Positions 24,176 through 35,714 of a DNA stretch of 64,000 nucleotides are shown here, piece after piece. The stretch spans positions 7,758,244-7,822,243 of the forward strand of contig OX637393.1 in the NCBI GenBank assembly GCA_951799425.1. Reading direction: 5' to 3'. The DNA comes from Ilex aquifolium (Eukaryota > Streptophyta > Magnoliopsida > Aquifoliales > Aquifoliaceae). The translations under genes and the position numbers were made by a program. Positions within the stretch are counted from its first letter, which is position 1. The number at the start of each line of letters is the position of its first letter. The notes under the pieces were generated by a model that worked only from the letters and a program-made list of their open reading frames with translations, did no database searches and had not been told where the DNA came from.

Positions 24176-24303
24176 TTCTTAGGGTTTTTAGTTTTTTTTA
24201 AATTATTTTTAGGGTTTTTTTAGGGTTCTTAGTTTTTTTAGGGTTTTTATATTTTTTATATTTTTAGGGTTTTTTTTTGTTTTTTTTAGGGTTTTTAGTT
24301 ATT
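24176..24303 (+). repeat. Cluster of telobox-like TAGGGTTT motifs
   Basis: Six or more copies of AGGGTTTTT separated by T-rich spacers. Plant telomere repeats are TTTAGGG, and AAACCCTA teloboxes occur in plant promoters. The spacing is irregular, so this is not a telomeric array. Confidence 0.6.
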
Positions 24304-24320
24304 TTTAAAAAATATTTTTG

Positions 24321-24560
24321 AAAACGTCACTTGGAATGACGTTTTTAAAAATGTCATTTCAAATGACGTTTTCTGCCCACCAAATTTTTAACGCCTGTTA
24401 TGTTGCCGTTTTCAATTCACTTTTTTAAACGTCATTCTCACTGATGCCTTTAAAGATGTCATTCCAAATAAAAATTTAAATAAAAAAATTTAATTTGAAA
24501 TCGTCATTCAAATGACGTTTTAACCCGTGAAGGCGTCATTCAAAATGACGTTTTTAAAAA
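24321..24560. repeat. Cluster of ACGTCA/TGACGT dyads (copy 1)
   Basis: Repeated dyads such as ACGTCACTTGGAATGACGT and degenerate versions are separated by AT-rich spacers; the arms contain TGACG, the core of plant bZIP/TGA sites. A similar cluster lies beyond ORF-B in the second copy (61265-61445). Confidence 0.7.
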
Positions 24561-24961
24561 CAGACTGAGTTTGAGAGTAAAGTTGGTGGGTAGGCTGATT
24601 TTGGAGAAAAACTCTCCAAAACCCACAAACACAAAAAAAAACATTATTTGACTCACGAGAAATAATCGAAAATAAAAATAACAAATCAAAACAATTTGGT
24701 CATTCTAATTCTAACTGTTTTTATAATGTTGTTCTTGATTTTTTTATGTATCAGCAACGTAATCATTATTGTTTTTAATTTTTATCAACACCGTTTTAAT
24801 TTTTTTTCAACAATGTAATTTCATTTCAATGTAATTAATCATATTTATTATTTATTATATAATCGATCCGACCAATTAATTCAATGGTTGAACCAGTGAC
24901 CATTGATCGGTCCCTTTTCCGGGTTGAGGTCCTGACCAAGTTTAAAAACTATGATTAATAG

Positions 24962-25804
24962 TTCAAGAGGCAAAGTAAAAAAGATCATAGTTTATGTGGG
25001 TCAAAATATCATTTACCCTTAAATGAATAGAAGTTTTAAAACAATGATTCTATCTCAAGTCACACCTATGACGTCCATGGCCGACTGGAACATCAAGTCA
25101 ACAAAGTCATTGCTTTTGATGAACTTCCAAAAGTGTCGTCACGTTGCTACCGCTGAATCAATAGAAATTGGGGCCTTGACATAGTTTTAAAATCTCACCC
25201 GGACGTCAATCTGAACTGGTCAATAGATCATTGGTTTAATCCTTCGGTCGTTGGTCAAATCAATTATATAATAAAAAAATAAAAAAAATAATAAATAATA
25301 ATAAATAAACTAAAAAATCTCAATAATTTTCATAGCACGCTTAAATGTATATTAATCGAACAAAAACTCCACAATTATCAAATATATATCTAATGTATTC
25401 AATTTCCAATACAACTTATAAAGTTAAATATTCTGATGGACCATTGTAAGTTCTTCCAAGTTCCAATGCTTCTCTAATTTATACAAGTTATACAAAGAAA
25501 TCTAATGAGAACGAGAGATACAAAGAGAGGAACCCAGAGACCTGAGGCCAAATTTCTAATGAAATTATGCTTCTCTGTTTTGTACAAATTATACAAATAC
25601 TGTTAAATCTAATAAATGTTGAAAAATGGTAATCTTATTTGATAGATGTTGAAAATTGAAGTAGGCCAAAATTTATACAACAAAAAATCTACTAAATCTA
25701 AAATGGACCAAAAACAAAAACTAAATCTAACAATTAACATAATAGTAGAGTATGGACTGTATAGTGTAGAGAGTCTACAAAACAAGAGACACAGAGAAGG
25801 AAGT
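24962..25804. other. Spacer with an orphan hAT-like end
   Basis: CATAGTTTTAAAATCTC at 25178 resembles a hAT terminus followed by CCGG/GGTC-type subterminal sequence, but no trustworthy partner was found. No gene seen. Confidence 0.35.
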
Positions 25805-27302
25805 GTTGGACCAAAATAGTTTTGTAAGTGTAAAAAATTGAATTTTTTGGTCGACTTTGAGCCTAAATTAAAGTGGGACTCGTTTATTGTTTCGAATAAA
25901 TTTTTGTGAGTTTGTATTCTACTCCGTGAGGAGAATGATGTAGTATATTCACGTGCTCAAATTGAGGAAGAAATGAAAGAGAAAATAGGCTCCAAAGTGA
26001 CCTCTTGAAATGTAAAAATCGAGGTTGTGCAATGTGGAATTTGACACCAATCCCACATTAGTTGAGGAAGAATTTTTAGATGAGCATATATAGACAAAAT
26101 TTGCTCTATGGGATTGGGCTCCATGGAGTACCACAATTTTATGAGCGGAGTGAGTGCCTATATGCCTTTGGTTCTGCCACACACGCGTGCCGCCAGCCCT
26201 CCTTGCCACGACCCAACCGGACTTGGGTGTGATTTAGACAAAACCCTATCTTTTTGGAAAAAAAATCATTTAATTAATTGGGCGAGAATTTCTGAACCGA
26301 AATTAAATTTCGGTAGTTCAGAGGGTAATTTCCTTTCAATCCGAAATTTTGAGTTGTGTCTGTTCATAGAGAACAGTTACACAAGTGGTGTCTTCTGGCT
26401 GCTGGGTTACATCCGTTCAGATGGTGACTGTCCGTATCAGTCACCATTCTCTCTATAAATAACTCAGTCACATAATCATTTTGAATCTAATGAATCCAAT
26501 ACATTCGTAGTCATTTAAGGTAGTCTCATACGTCATTAAGGTAGTCTGTGTTTGGAGAGTACACAACACAATTTTTAGTTCACTGGACGAGTAGATTGGA
26601 GTGCTACTTCTACTCGTGTGAAGATCATTGTATCCTAAGAGGCAGACGCTTTATATTCCATAAACATCGTGTGTGGGGGCTAAATCTGTATTAAGGACAT
26701 AATGTCAAATACTAGCCTTGATTTACTTAAGGTTCAATAACAGTTCTTATTCTGCAGACGGGTCAGTATTTATATTAGTTAAACATACAGTTACGTGTAA
26801 CTGTTTCGTTAATTCTTCTGTAACTGTTTCAATTTTTTGTGTAACTGTTTCGCACTTAATTGTTACTGCTTTGTTATACATTACATGTTTCAAATCAGAA
26901 ATTTTAATAAGTATTTTTACTATATTTGGAATAACACAAACAACAATCTTAAGACAGATTTCAGATTTGTATAATTACTTGTGTTTCTGTTACATGTTTT
27001 AGTATTTTAAACTGTTCTAAAATATTACAAATTGTTAAAACTTATTTTTTACAATATGTGATATTTTGAAGAGACTTGAAATTTTTTGTAAAAAGTTGCA
27101 TGTTCTGCTTATGTGTTTAATTCAAACGGTTACACTAAAAAGTTACACCAAACAATGACTTTATTTATGCGTATGATTTAAACAGTTACACCAAAAAGTG
27201 ACACTGAACAGTAACATAGATTGTTTCTGTTTTAATAACTTGTTTTGAAAAATGTTACTGTTTTCCTATTTTTGAATATTTGGTAATTTGTGTTTATCAG
27301 AA
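25805..27302 (+). mobile_element. Probable 5' LTR and leader of a decayed Ty1/copia element
   Basis: A promoter-like region with a TATA box (TATAAAT, 26454-26460) precedes the copia gag frame. The possible LTR start is TGTTGGACC at 25805. The segment 26890-26940 (ACTATATTTGGAATAACACA) recurs with few changes at 29370-29402, where the internal coding region breaks off, so it may be LTR sequence. No standard primer site was recognised, so the boundaries are uncertain. Confidence 0.4.
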
Positions 27303-29360
27303 ATGGCTGCAAATGATAATAATGTTCCAGCTACTATAAATTCTGTTGTACCTGTGGTGCCTATTTTTGTACATACTCATGTGTCTCATGGGGAGAAACC
27401 CGAAAAGTTCAATGGGAACGATTTCAAGAGATGGCAACAGAACATGCTGTTCTATCTCACTACGTTGAATCTTGCAAAGTTTTTTCGTGAGGATGCTCCT
27501 GTTTGTAATGAGAATGAGATTGACAACAAAGTTATTGTTGCGGTGGATGCATAGAAGCACTCTGATTTTCTGTAAAAAAACTATATCCTCAATGGATTGG
27601 ATAACACATTATGTAATGTGTATAGTCCAATCAAGAAGGCTAGAGAGCTATGAGAATCATTGGATAAAAAGTACAAGACGGAGGATGACAGAATGAAGAA
27701 ATTCGTTGTGGGTAGATTCCTTGACTACAAAATGGTGGATTTCAAGACTATCATAAGTCAAGCTCAAGATCTTCAAGTGATCTTACATGAGATTCATGCT
27801 GAAGGGATGGTGCTTAGTGAATCTTTCCAAGTGGCTACAATTATTGAGAAATTACCGCCAAATTGGAAGGACTTCAAAAATTATTTGAAGCACAAACGTA
27901 AAGAAATGAAACTTGAAGACTTGATCGTGAGATTGAGGATTGAGGAGGACAATAGAGTCTCCGAAAAGAAAGTTGATAATCATTCCATGGAGTTAAAGAC
28001 AAATGTGATTGAAGAAGGACACAAAACCAACAAGAAAATGAAGTATGTTGGTTAACAAGGGGCTGAGGGTGGTGATTCCAAAAGGTTTAAAGACAACTGT
28101 TTTGTGTGCAATAAACTGGGGCATCGTGCAAATGATTGTCAAAGCCGTAAAGTACAAGAGAACCATAAGAGGAAGGCTACCCAAGCCAATATAATCGAGG
28201 TAGAAAAAATTTCTAACATGAGTTTTTCAGCTGTAGTATCCGAAGTGAACTTGGTGGAAAATACCAAGAAATGATGGGTGGACATCGGGGCCACTAGACA
28301 CATATGTTTGAATAAGAAGATGTTCTTTTCATATGAAACAATTAATGATGGAGAACAACTATTCATGAAAAATTCCTCTACTTCCAAAGTTGAAGGCAAA
28401 AGAAAGGTTATATTGAAGATGACTTCCGGAAAAGAACTTACTCTCAATGATGTGTTACATATTCTAGAAATTCGAAAAAATATTGTGTCTGGATCGTTGT
28501 TGAGTAAGAAAGATTTTAGGTTGGTTTTTGAGTCCGACAAATTTGTACTCGCCAAGAGTGAAATTTATGTAGGCAAGAGATATATGAGAGATGAGCTCTT
28601 TAAAATGAATGTAATGACAATTGTATCTGATTTTAATAATAAGAACAAATCTTCTACTTATATGCTTGAGTCTTCCAATGTATGACATGGTAGATTATGA
28701 CATGTTAATTTTGATACTTTGCGCAAATTAATGAATTTAGAATTGTTGTATAAATTCAATATTGATGCAAATCATAAATGTGAGACATGTGATTGACTTA
28801 AAATTAACTAGATCATCATTTCATAATATTGAAAGAAGTACTGAATCTCTAGAGTTAATTCATAGTGATACATGTGATTTGAAATATGTGTAAACTAGAG
28901 GTAGAAAAAAGTAATTTGTTACGTTTATTGATGATTACACAAGATATTGCTATGTATATTTGCTAAGGAGTAAAGATGAAGCATTGAAAAATTTTATGTA
29001 TTATAAGAATGAGGTTGAGAATAAACTTGACAAAAAGATTAAGACAATAAGAAGTGATCGAGGTGGTGTATATGACGAATCTTTCTATAGGTTTTGTCAA
29101 GAACATGGTATTTTTCACAAAACTTCTGCGCCTTATACACCTCAGCAAAATGAGATTGTTGAACGTAAAAATAGAACATTGAAAGAGATGATGACTGTCA
29201 TATTGATTAGTTCAGGATTACCTCAGAACTTGTGGGGGGAAGCTTTGCTTTCAACAAACTATATTTTAAATAAATTACCCCACAAGAAGTTAGACAAAAC
29301 TCCTTATGAATTATGGAAAGGTCAGAGTCCTTCCTACAAATATTTAAAAGTGTGGAAAAT
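27303..29360 (+). pseudogene. Ty1/copia gag-pol pseudogene (gag, protease, integrase)
   Basis: Starts at the ATG at 27303 and reads through gag (EKFNGNDFKRWQQ), a CX2CX4HX4C zinc knuckle near 28102-28140, a protease-like WVDIGATRHIC near 28280 where the usual DSGA is DIGA, and an integrase core with IDDYTRYCYVYLL, IRSDRGG and NEIVERKNRT. Several stops (27552, 28053, 28272, 28683 and others near 28795 and 28890) and short gaps break the frame. It ends abruptly after YLKVW, so RT and RNase H are missing. The product would resemble the Pol of TNT1-type elements. Confidence 0.85.
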
Positions 29361-29402
29361 TTCAATAAGTAATTTTACTATATTTGGAATACCACAAACA
29401 AC
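29361..29402 (+). repeat. Duplicate of 26893-26940 at the broken copia end
   Basis: AATTTCAATAAGTAATTTTA and following bases nearly repeat the sequence at 26893. If that segment is the LTR end, this is the residue of the 3' LTR after deletion of RT, RNase H and most of the LTR. Confidence 0.5.
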
Positions 29403-29514
29403 AGGAAGATGAAGGAAGATATGAAGATTTGATGCTTCTCTCGAGTCTCGATTTTGAAGGAAGATCGAAGATCAGAGCCTTCGACTGATTGACTGACTGA
29501 CTACCGGCTGAAGC

Positions 29515-29516
<2 letters not shown>

Positions 29517-29563
<47 letters not shown>
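29517..29563 (+). repeat. (AG)n microsatellite
   Basis: About 23 uninterrupted AG units, just left of the duplicated region. Confidence 0.95.
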
Positions 29564-29566
<3 letters not shown>

Positions 29567-29997
29567 GGATGACTGACTGTGGCTCAGTCATGAGTTGTTG
29601 AAGGAGGCATTGAGATGAGCAAAGGGCAAAATCGATCAATTTGGGCAAAAATGCTTCAAAACCTGCATTTTATAGCGTTCAATTTGATCTAGACGGTTTA
29701 GAAGGGGTTCGTTTCAAAATCATCCGGTTTAGAGGGTTTTATTCGATTTTTTTACTTGAACGATCTAATAACCAAACTGGCCTAATTCAGGCTCCGGTTC
29801 ATCGGTTCACCGGGTTAACCCGTTGGGCTGGGCCAGATTTTTAAACATATGGCCTTAAGCAAAACACTTAAAAAAATAAAAATAAAAATGAGAGACTTTA
29901 TCCTCCGTCTCTTCGCCATGAGAAAAGAGCCATAGAGATATTCTCTTGGTAGCAAATAGTTTCCAATTTAGATATTTTCTTTATTACCAGCTTGGGG

Positions 29998-30259
29998 CAG
30001 GGCTGTTAGTCGAACGAGCCTGAGCCGAACTTGAAAAACTTGTTTCTTAATCAAACTTAAAAAATTGTTCAAGTTCGGCTCGTTTAGGAAACGAGCCGAG
30101 CCTGTCGAGTTTGAGCCAAGCTTGTAGGGTTTGTTTTCTAAACGAGCCTAAAAACTTGTTCAAGTTTGGGCTCGTTTAGAAAACGAACCGAGCCAAAACG
30201 AGCGGAATCCGAGCTGAACTCGAGCCAAGCTCGAGTAGCTCAGTTTGATTAACAGCCCT
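29998..30259. mobile_element. MULE-like MITE (GAGCC/GAGCTCG-rich) with 9-bp target duplication
   Basis: Begins CAGGGCTGTTAGTCGAAC and ends GTTTGATTAACAGCCCT. AGCTTGGGG flanks both sides (29989-29997 and 30260-30268). The duplicate copy at 42003-42020 reads CCAGCTTGGGGTGCCC with no insert, as does the inverted copy near 56575-56590, so the empty site is directly visible. The interior is made of AACGAGCC/GGCTCGTTT phrases. Confidence 0.9.
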
Positions 30260-31543
30260 AGCTTGGGGTGCCCCCAAATCAAGCAGTATGAATGAGGGTT
30301 TGGGGGAGCCCTTTGTAAGTAATTGGTGATGAGTCATGACTTAAGCCTCTTTCTTAGGGCATTTAAAGAGGGCGACTCTTGTTTTGGAAGAGCAGAGTGA
30401 GTTAGGACTCTCATCTAAGAGAAAGAGTGTCCAAGTGATTCCTTTCAAAATCGTCCGTTAAATAAAAGGCTCAAAAGACTCATCTTCAGTTCCATGATGC
30501 TTCGTTCTTTTCAACAACAAATCCAACTATTATAGCCTGTTGCGTGTATCAATGACAACTTGTCATCATCGTTAATGGTGACTAGAGTCAAAACCCTGCC
30601 GTTGCTAAAATTGTAGATGAAAATCCTAAAAGTGAACTGTCCAACCCAAAAATAAGAAATCTACAAAATACTAATTTAAAGATGCAAAAAGTGAAAGGTT
30701 CTTCCTTGAGAAAATACAATTAATCCAAAATTTGGTACATTCTTCGATAAGAATGGGGTGAGGACACTCCATTAATGATGAGAGATTTTTTTTTAAAAAA
30801 TAAATGACTATTTGTTAATTTTTTGGGCCTCCGACATAACAAATAAAATTTTATTTTGAATCTCCATGTGCATTACTTTTCTCCTTTGGGGACCTAGGCA
30901 ATCGCTTCATTTGCTTTGCTTTTTATAATAGAATCAATTATCTCACATCACATATAAACTCAGATAAATAGTAACAATGGTATTAGAATCTTAATCAAAT
31001 CGAATTCACTTAAGATTGACGCAATCCTTCTTAACTGGATTTGATTTGATCTTTTTTTTTTGGGTCTGGAGCTAAATTTCAATTCAAGGTCATTAGTCTT
31101 ACATTGTACTTAGTAAATTTTTCATAGTTTATTTTTTGGTCATTTACATAACAATAGAACTGATTTTCTATGTTAAGTGATTATTATTTGTGATAACGTG
31201 CTTATTACCTAAAATTATGGCCCTATCCAAAGTCTCAAACATACAGATATACTTATGGTTGACAATTCTTCAGGCGATCCATGAACTTGACATAAATTGA
31301 CACGAAAATAAAATGGTTTGAATTTGGCCTTAACTGTGAAAACTAGAGAAAAAAAAATCCTTTAGTTAAAAATATGATAGATGTACATATTTGACTAGCT
31401 TAGATCCAACTACTTCACATATCAACCTTTACCACTTGTAGGGTTGTTTTGCTGAGGTGGACTAATGCATGTGGTCTTCTCTCTTGCTGATGGAGTGGAG
31501 CTCCGCTTAAAGTTCTGCTTTGCTGAAAGAACTTTAGATATGC

Positions 31544-32870
31544 TTAGGTTATTATGCCCCTCAAACGGATGTGGGGAACTGGCTGAATGAGTTCGTTTCT
31601 GTGATGAGTGAATAGAGAAGAGGATAGACCCTTGGTTAGGATGTCAACAATTTGGTCTTCACTGGAGACATAGTGAATGAGAAGATCTCTACGATTAACT
31701 TTTTCACGAACAAATTGAAAATTAATCTCAATGTGCTTCGTTCGAGCATGAAAGACTGGATTACATGCTAAGGCCAGGGCTGAAATGTTATCACACCATA
31801 AACGAGGAGAATATGGAAGAAAAATATGCATATCATAAAGTAATCTGCGAAGCCACGTAAGCTTAGTAGCTGTCACTACTAAGGCCCTTTAGTCAGCTTC
31901 AGTGGAAAACCTGGCCCCAATTGATTGTTTCTTGCTGCCCCATTAGATAGCATTAGAACCCAAATAGACCACAAAAACTAGTAGTAGAGCAGCGATCACT
32001 TGAATCACCTACCCAATCAGCATCTATGTAGGCTGAAATATGATGAGGACTAGGACAATATTGCAGACCCCAAGAAGTGGTACCCTTGGTATAATGTAAG
32101 ATATGTTTCATAGCAAAGAAATGCACATAAGTGGGATTGTGCATAAATTGACAGACCCTATTGATAGAGAAAGCAATGTCTGGGCGACTAAAGGTTAAGT
32201 ATTGTAAAACACCAACAATGCTTCGATAGTGGGGAGGATCAAAAAGGGAAATTCCATCAGATTTGCTCAATTTAGAGGAGGAAGAACAAGGAGTGGAGCA
32301 AGGCTTACACTCAGTCATATTAGCTTTGATTAGAAGATTAGTGACATACTTTTGTTGAGATAAAAATATACCAGAGGTTGATTGACGAACCTCAAGACCT
32401 AAGAAATAATAAAGAGGACCAAAGTCTTTCATTTCAAATTCAATACTAAGCTGTTGTAGAAGTGTAAGCTAGATCATTCACAGAGATGATTATGTCATCA
32501 ACATAAAGCAAAAGGATAATGAGGTACTTTCTAGTAGATTGAATGAACAATGAGTGATCTGAAGAAAAAGGATGAAAATCAAGAATATCAAGATAAGAAG
32601 TGAAACGATGGGACCAAGTACGAGGTGCTTGTTTTAAACTATAAATTGACTTGTGAAGATGACATACAAAATCAAGATGAGTAGGATCAATGAAGCCTTG
32701 AGGCTGTTGCATATATACCTCATCTACAAGATGGCCATGTAAGAAGGCATTATTTACATCAAACTGCCTAAGAGACGACCCAAAGTGAGGAACTAATGAG
32801 AGAAGAACATTAACGGTAGATGATTTATCATTGAGTGAAAGAGTCATGAAGGGGATCTAGATCCCAGTAA
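31544..32870 (-). pseudogene. Ty1/copia reverse transcriptase-RNase H fragment
   Basis: Minus-strand coding remnants: RT from 32847 (RQFDVNNAFLHG, YSLKQAPRTW, LLYVDDIII), a frameshift near 32456, then MKDFGPLYYFLGLEV through DADWVGDSSDR, a second frameshift near 31978 where A has five T against four in the unit B copy, then RNase H (WCDNISA, HIEINFQFVREKV, DILTKGL) to 31544. Gag, protease, integrase and both LTRs are absent. The left part also occurs in unit B (51690-52239). Non-functional. Confidence 0.88.
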
Positions 32871-33161
32871 ATCTCCCATTGGCACTCAAAATCCAATTAA
32901 GATAAGTATTATGATCCAACTTCTTGACTTGCACATTCCTCCCCCTTTCCTTTTCTTTTATTCCTTATGGACTCAAATGAGAAGATTGGGTAGGATACAG
33001 GCCACACAGTTTCCAAGAAGTCACAGTTTTTCAATCCTCCTAAAATTGGGTTTTATTTTTAATTCATTTTTATAATGTCCAAACACTTTTCTTTTGGATC
33101 TTAAAGGACAAATCCATTTTAAAAGATTCGTTTACTCTTAGTTAAATAAAAAAAAAATTAA
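32871..33161. other. Spacer conserved with the inverted unit C2
   Basis: 32985-33130 matches 55945-56085 in reverse complement. In C2 it is joined directly to the equivalent of about 30760, so the copia fragment is missing there. Confidence 0.7.
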
Positions 33162-34613
33162 TCTATATAATAAAGTAGCTATATTGTTTGTCTTGAGTTT
33201 TTGGCGGCTCAGATCATTTTGATCCGATGGTCTTAATTGAATTTTCATTCCTTTTACAATTTTGAGACTCTAATCTCTCATATGACTCTCTCTCTCTCTC
33301 TCATACTATTATCTTTTTTTTTTTTTTGCCCTGTTTTGTTTTTGTTATTATTTACTCCATAAATATAAAATTAAATGTTATACAATTATTTATTCCATGA
33401 AACTAATTCAAAGTTTTTATATATCTGACGGTATGTATTTTTCTACTTACTTCTTAATTTATAAATAACACTCAATGTAAATAAAAAATAGCACATCGAC
33501 TACAAACACCAAATAATATTCAACACGAAATGAACCTTAGTCCAATTAATATATAATTTTATCAAAAATTGACATTTAATTTTGTCCAATTTATATTCAA
33601 CTTTGTCGAATTAATATCAAATTAATTTTTATTGTTATCAAATTAATATTAAAATTTATTTAATCAATTTTTTGGGTACTAAATTTAGAGAAAGGAAATT
33701 GTAAAAATAATAAAGTTATTTTTGATGAAATTATCAATTTTCGCTAGCAATATTGACGAAGAGAGACATAGGGGTCTCCATGCAATAAATTTCAAACCTC
33801 GGAGGATCTCTGTGTTATTTATAAAATGTGAGGAGGTGTTCGTGTAATATTACCAAAACTCAAGGGATGTCTGTGATTTTTACCCTATTTTTTAATTAAA
33901 TATTAATTTATTATTATTTTATCTTAAAAACTTGAATTATTGTATTTCTATAAAAGGAGTTAATGGTTATGAAGGTTTGTTGATAATCAAAAAAGAAATA
34001 TGAGTGAGTTTATTTCTGTGTATATTTATATGTGGAGATTTGGACACTTGGTGATTAAATTTATAATTATATTATGTCATTTGGGGTTGAATTGTGATAG
34101 TGGTGATAAATTTATAAATTTTATAAATGAGCAAAATTTGGTTGATTTTATTTATCGTTTAAAGATTATAAATTTAATTGTGTTCTGTTAGTATTTTATT
34201 TTATTTTTTTTGCTCGAGGTATTTATTACATGGAGATAGGGTGGATTAAAAATATGGTGGTTGAGTTTATAATTATGATATGTTATTGGATTGAGTGGTA
34301 GTAAATGAGATAAATTTGTGAGTCTTATAAATGAGTAAGATTTTATTTATTGTTTAAAGATTGTAAATTTCAAAGGGTTATGTTAGTTTTTTTTTTTTTC
34401 AGAGGCATTTGTATAGATGGTGTTATTTTGGAGAGTTTTTATATATTTTTATGATAGTTTCATTAATATGGAGGATATGATCGACGATATATTTCAAACC
34501 ATTTTGAAAGAAGAATTTGTATGTTTTTTTTTAAGCTATTCTTTGAATTTGGATAACTGTTTAAGATTTTTTTTGTTTTGTTGTATAGTGCTTTCAGGCA
34601 CGGATAATGACAA
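33162..34613 (+). mobile_element. Unit A-specific insertion, Helitron-like 5' end
   Basis: Comparison with the inverted copy near 55906-55920 shows about 1.45 kb present only in unit A. It starts TCTATATAATAAAGTAGC after an A, as plant Helitrons do, and the junction is between A and T. A small hairpin (GTGC TTTCAG GCAC, near 34588) lies close to the right junction, but no CTRR terminus was found. 34025-34200 and 34228-34395 are a diverged tandem duplication, perhaps captured host sequence. No convincing gene. Confidence 0.5.
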
Positions 34614-35552
34614 ATATTTATGTAAGATGCACATATGTATATAAGTTATTGGAACCAAGGACATTATGAGCCAAAAACCAAGAGAAGCAAATAATAGTCT
34701 GTCAATTTTAGACCTGTTGGTTCATGTTCATAATATACTAAGTCACTTGAAAATGCACTAATTTATATACTAAATTTTGACTGAAATTCTTTTCAATCTA
34801 TATCTGAATTCGATACAACAATTTTTCGGATCAAAGGAGTATCTATATGTTTTTCCTGAATTAACAAAGTTGGATATAACTAAAGGCCGACAAATATTAC
34901 AAATTGTTATGGACATTTGAGATTAGCGGCTTTGAGTTTAGTTCCAATGGTTTTAAGTTGTAGTCATATGATATGACCTGCTAGATTTGTTTAATAAATG
35001 GATTAACAAGAATCCGACTAAGTAGAACACAAACCGAGCTAATTTCTATTCCCATTTGCCTAGATTAAATAGATATATTCAATTATTGTATGACTGAAAT
35101 ATCGTTATAACTTTATAGCCACAGCTGTTCCAATTAAGTTTAATTTTTAGTAAACTGCAACGTTGGGGTATAATTTGCAACAAAAATCATGATTCGTTCT
35201 TTTGGGAATTAAGGTCCAATGCCAGTTTAAATTTCTGTTGGGGGTCACTCTAACATGAAAGTAATTTAAAGGGACCAGAATGTAATAATTAACAGAGGCA
35301 TATGGAACCACAGCGATATGGAAGTAACTAACTGACACATTCCTCCCTCTTTCTTTTTCTGAATCTTTTCGGGACTCTTCAGAAAAGAAAATTTCACTAG
35401 ATTCTCAAAGCTTATCAAAAGGCTAAGGTGATTGGTTATTTTCAAAATTACAGTTCTAAATTGGTTCTAATAGCCAAAATTGAAGTCCAAGTAAAAACGA
35501 AATAAAGAAAACCCAATTCCAGAAGGATTAAGAAACTGTGACATTTGCATCG

Positions 35553-35560
35553 TATAAATA
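35553..35560 (+). promoter_or_regulatory. TATA box of gene 1 (DOMON-b561)
   Basis: TATAAATA 162 bp upstream of the ATG; the same box and spacing occur in gene 3, while gene 2 is 25 bp shorter. Confidence 0.75.
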
Positions 35561-35714
35561 AAGCCTTCCATGCTCACCTAACAGACCACATCCTAGTACC
35601 TCTTCTCTCTCCTCGTCTTCTTCAAAACCATTTTGTCTCCTAACAACTTCTTCTTGTCGTTGATCATCGTTCATCAAATCCGACTGTGTTCTTCGTCCAA
35701 GAACATTGGCAAGC

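Larger units (their letters stand above)
21901..24953 (+). mobile_element. hAT-like element carrying degenerate ORF-A and ORF-B
   Basis: The left end CAGTGTTTTAAAATCCGACC and the right end, whose reverse complement reads CATAGTTTTTAAACTTGGTC, share the TTTTAAA terminal motif of many plant hAT elements. ATCAATAG (21893-21900) and ATTAATAG (24954-24961) form an 8-bp target duplication with one difference. Subterminal DNA is rich in CCGG/GGTC phrases. No hAT transposase is visible. Instead the element carries two decayed frames of unknown function and two unusual repeat clusters. Confidence 0.55.

Noticed and set aside
24176..24303. Interstitial telomere
   Set aside because: Spacing between AGGG motifs is irregular and T-rich, not a regular TTTAGGG array.
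25178..29849. A single hAT element spanning the copia remnant
   Set aside because: The CATAGTTTTAAAATC left end and a TTTTTAAACATATG right end are tempting, but the flanking GGCCTTGA and GCCTTAAG only match with an offset, and the right flank is shared with other duplication units.
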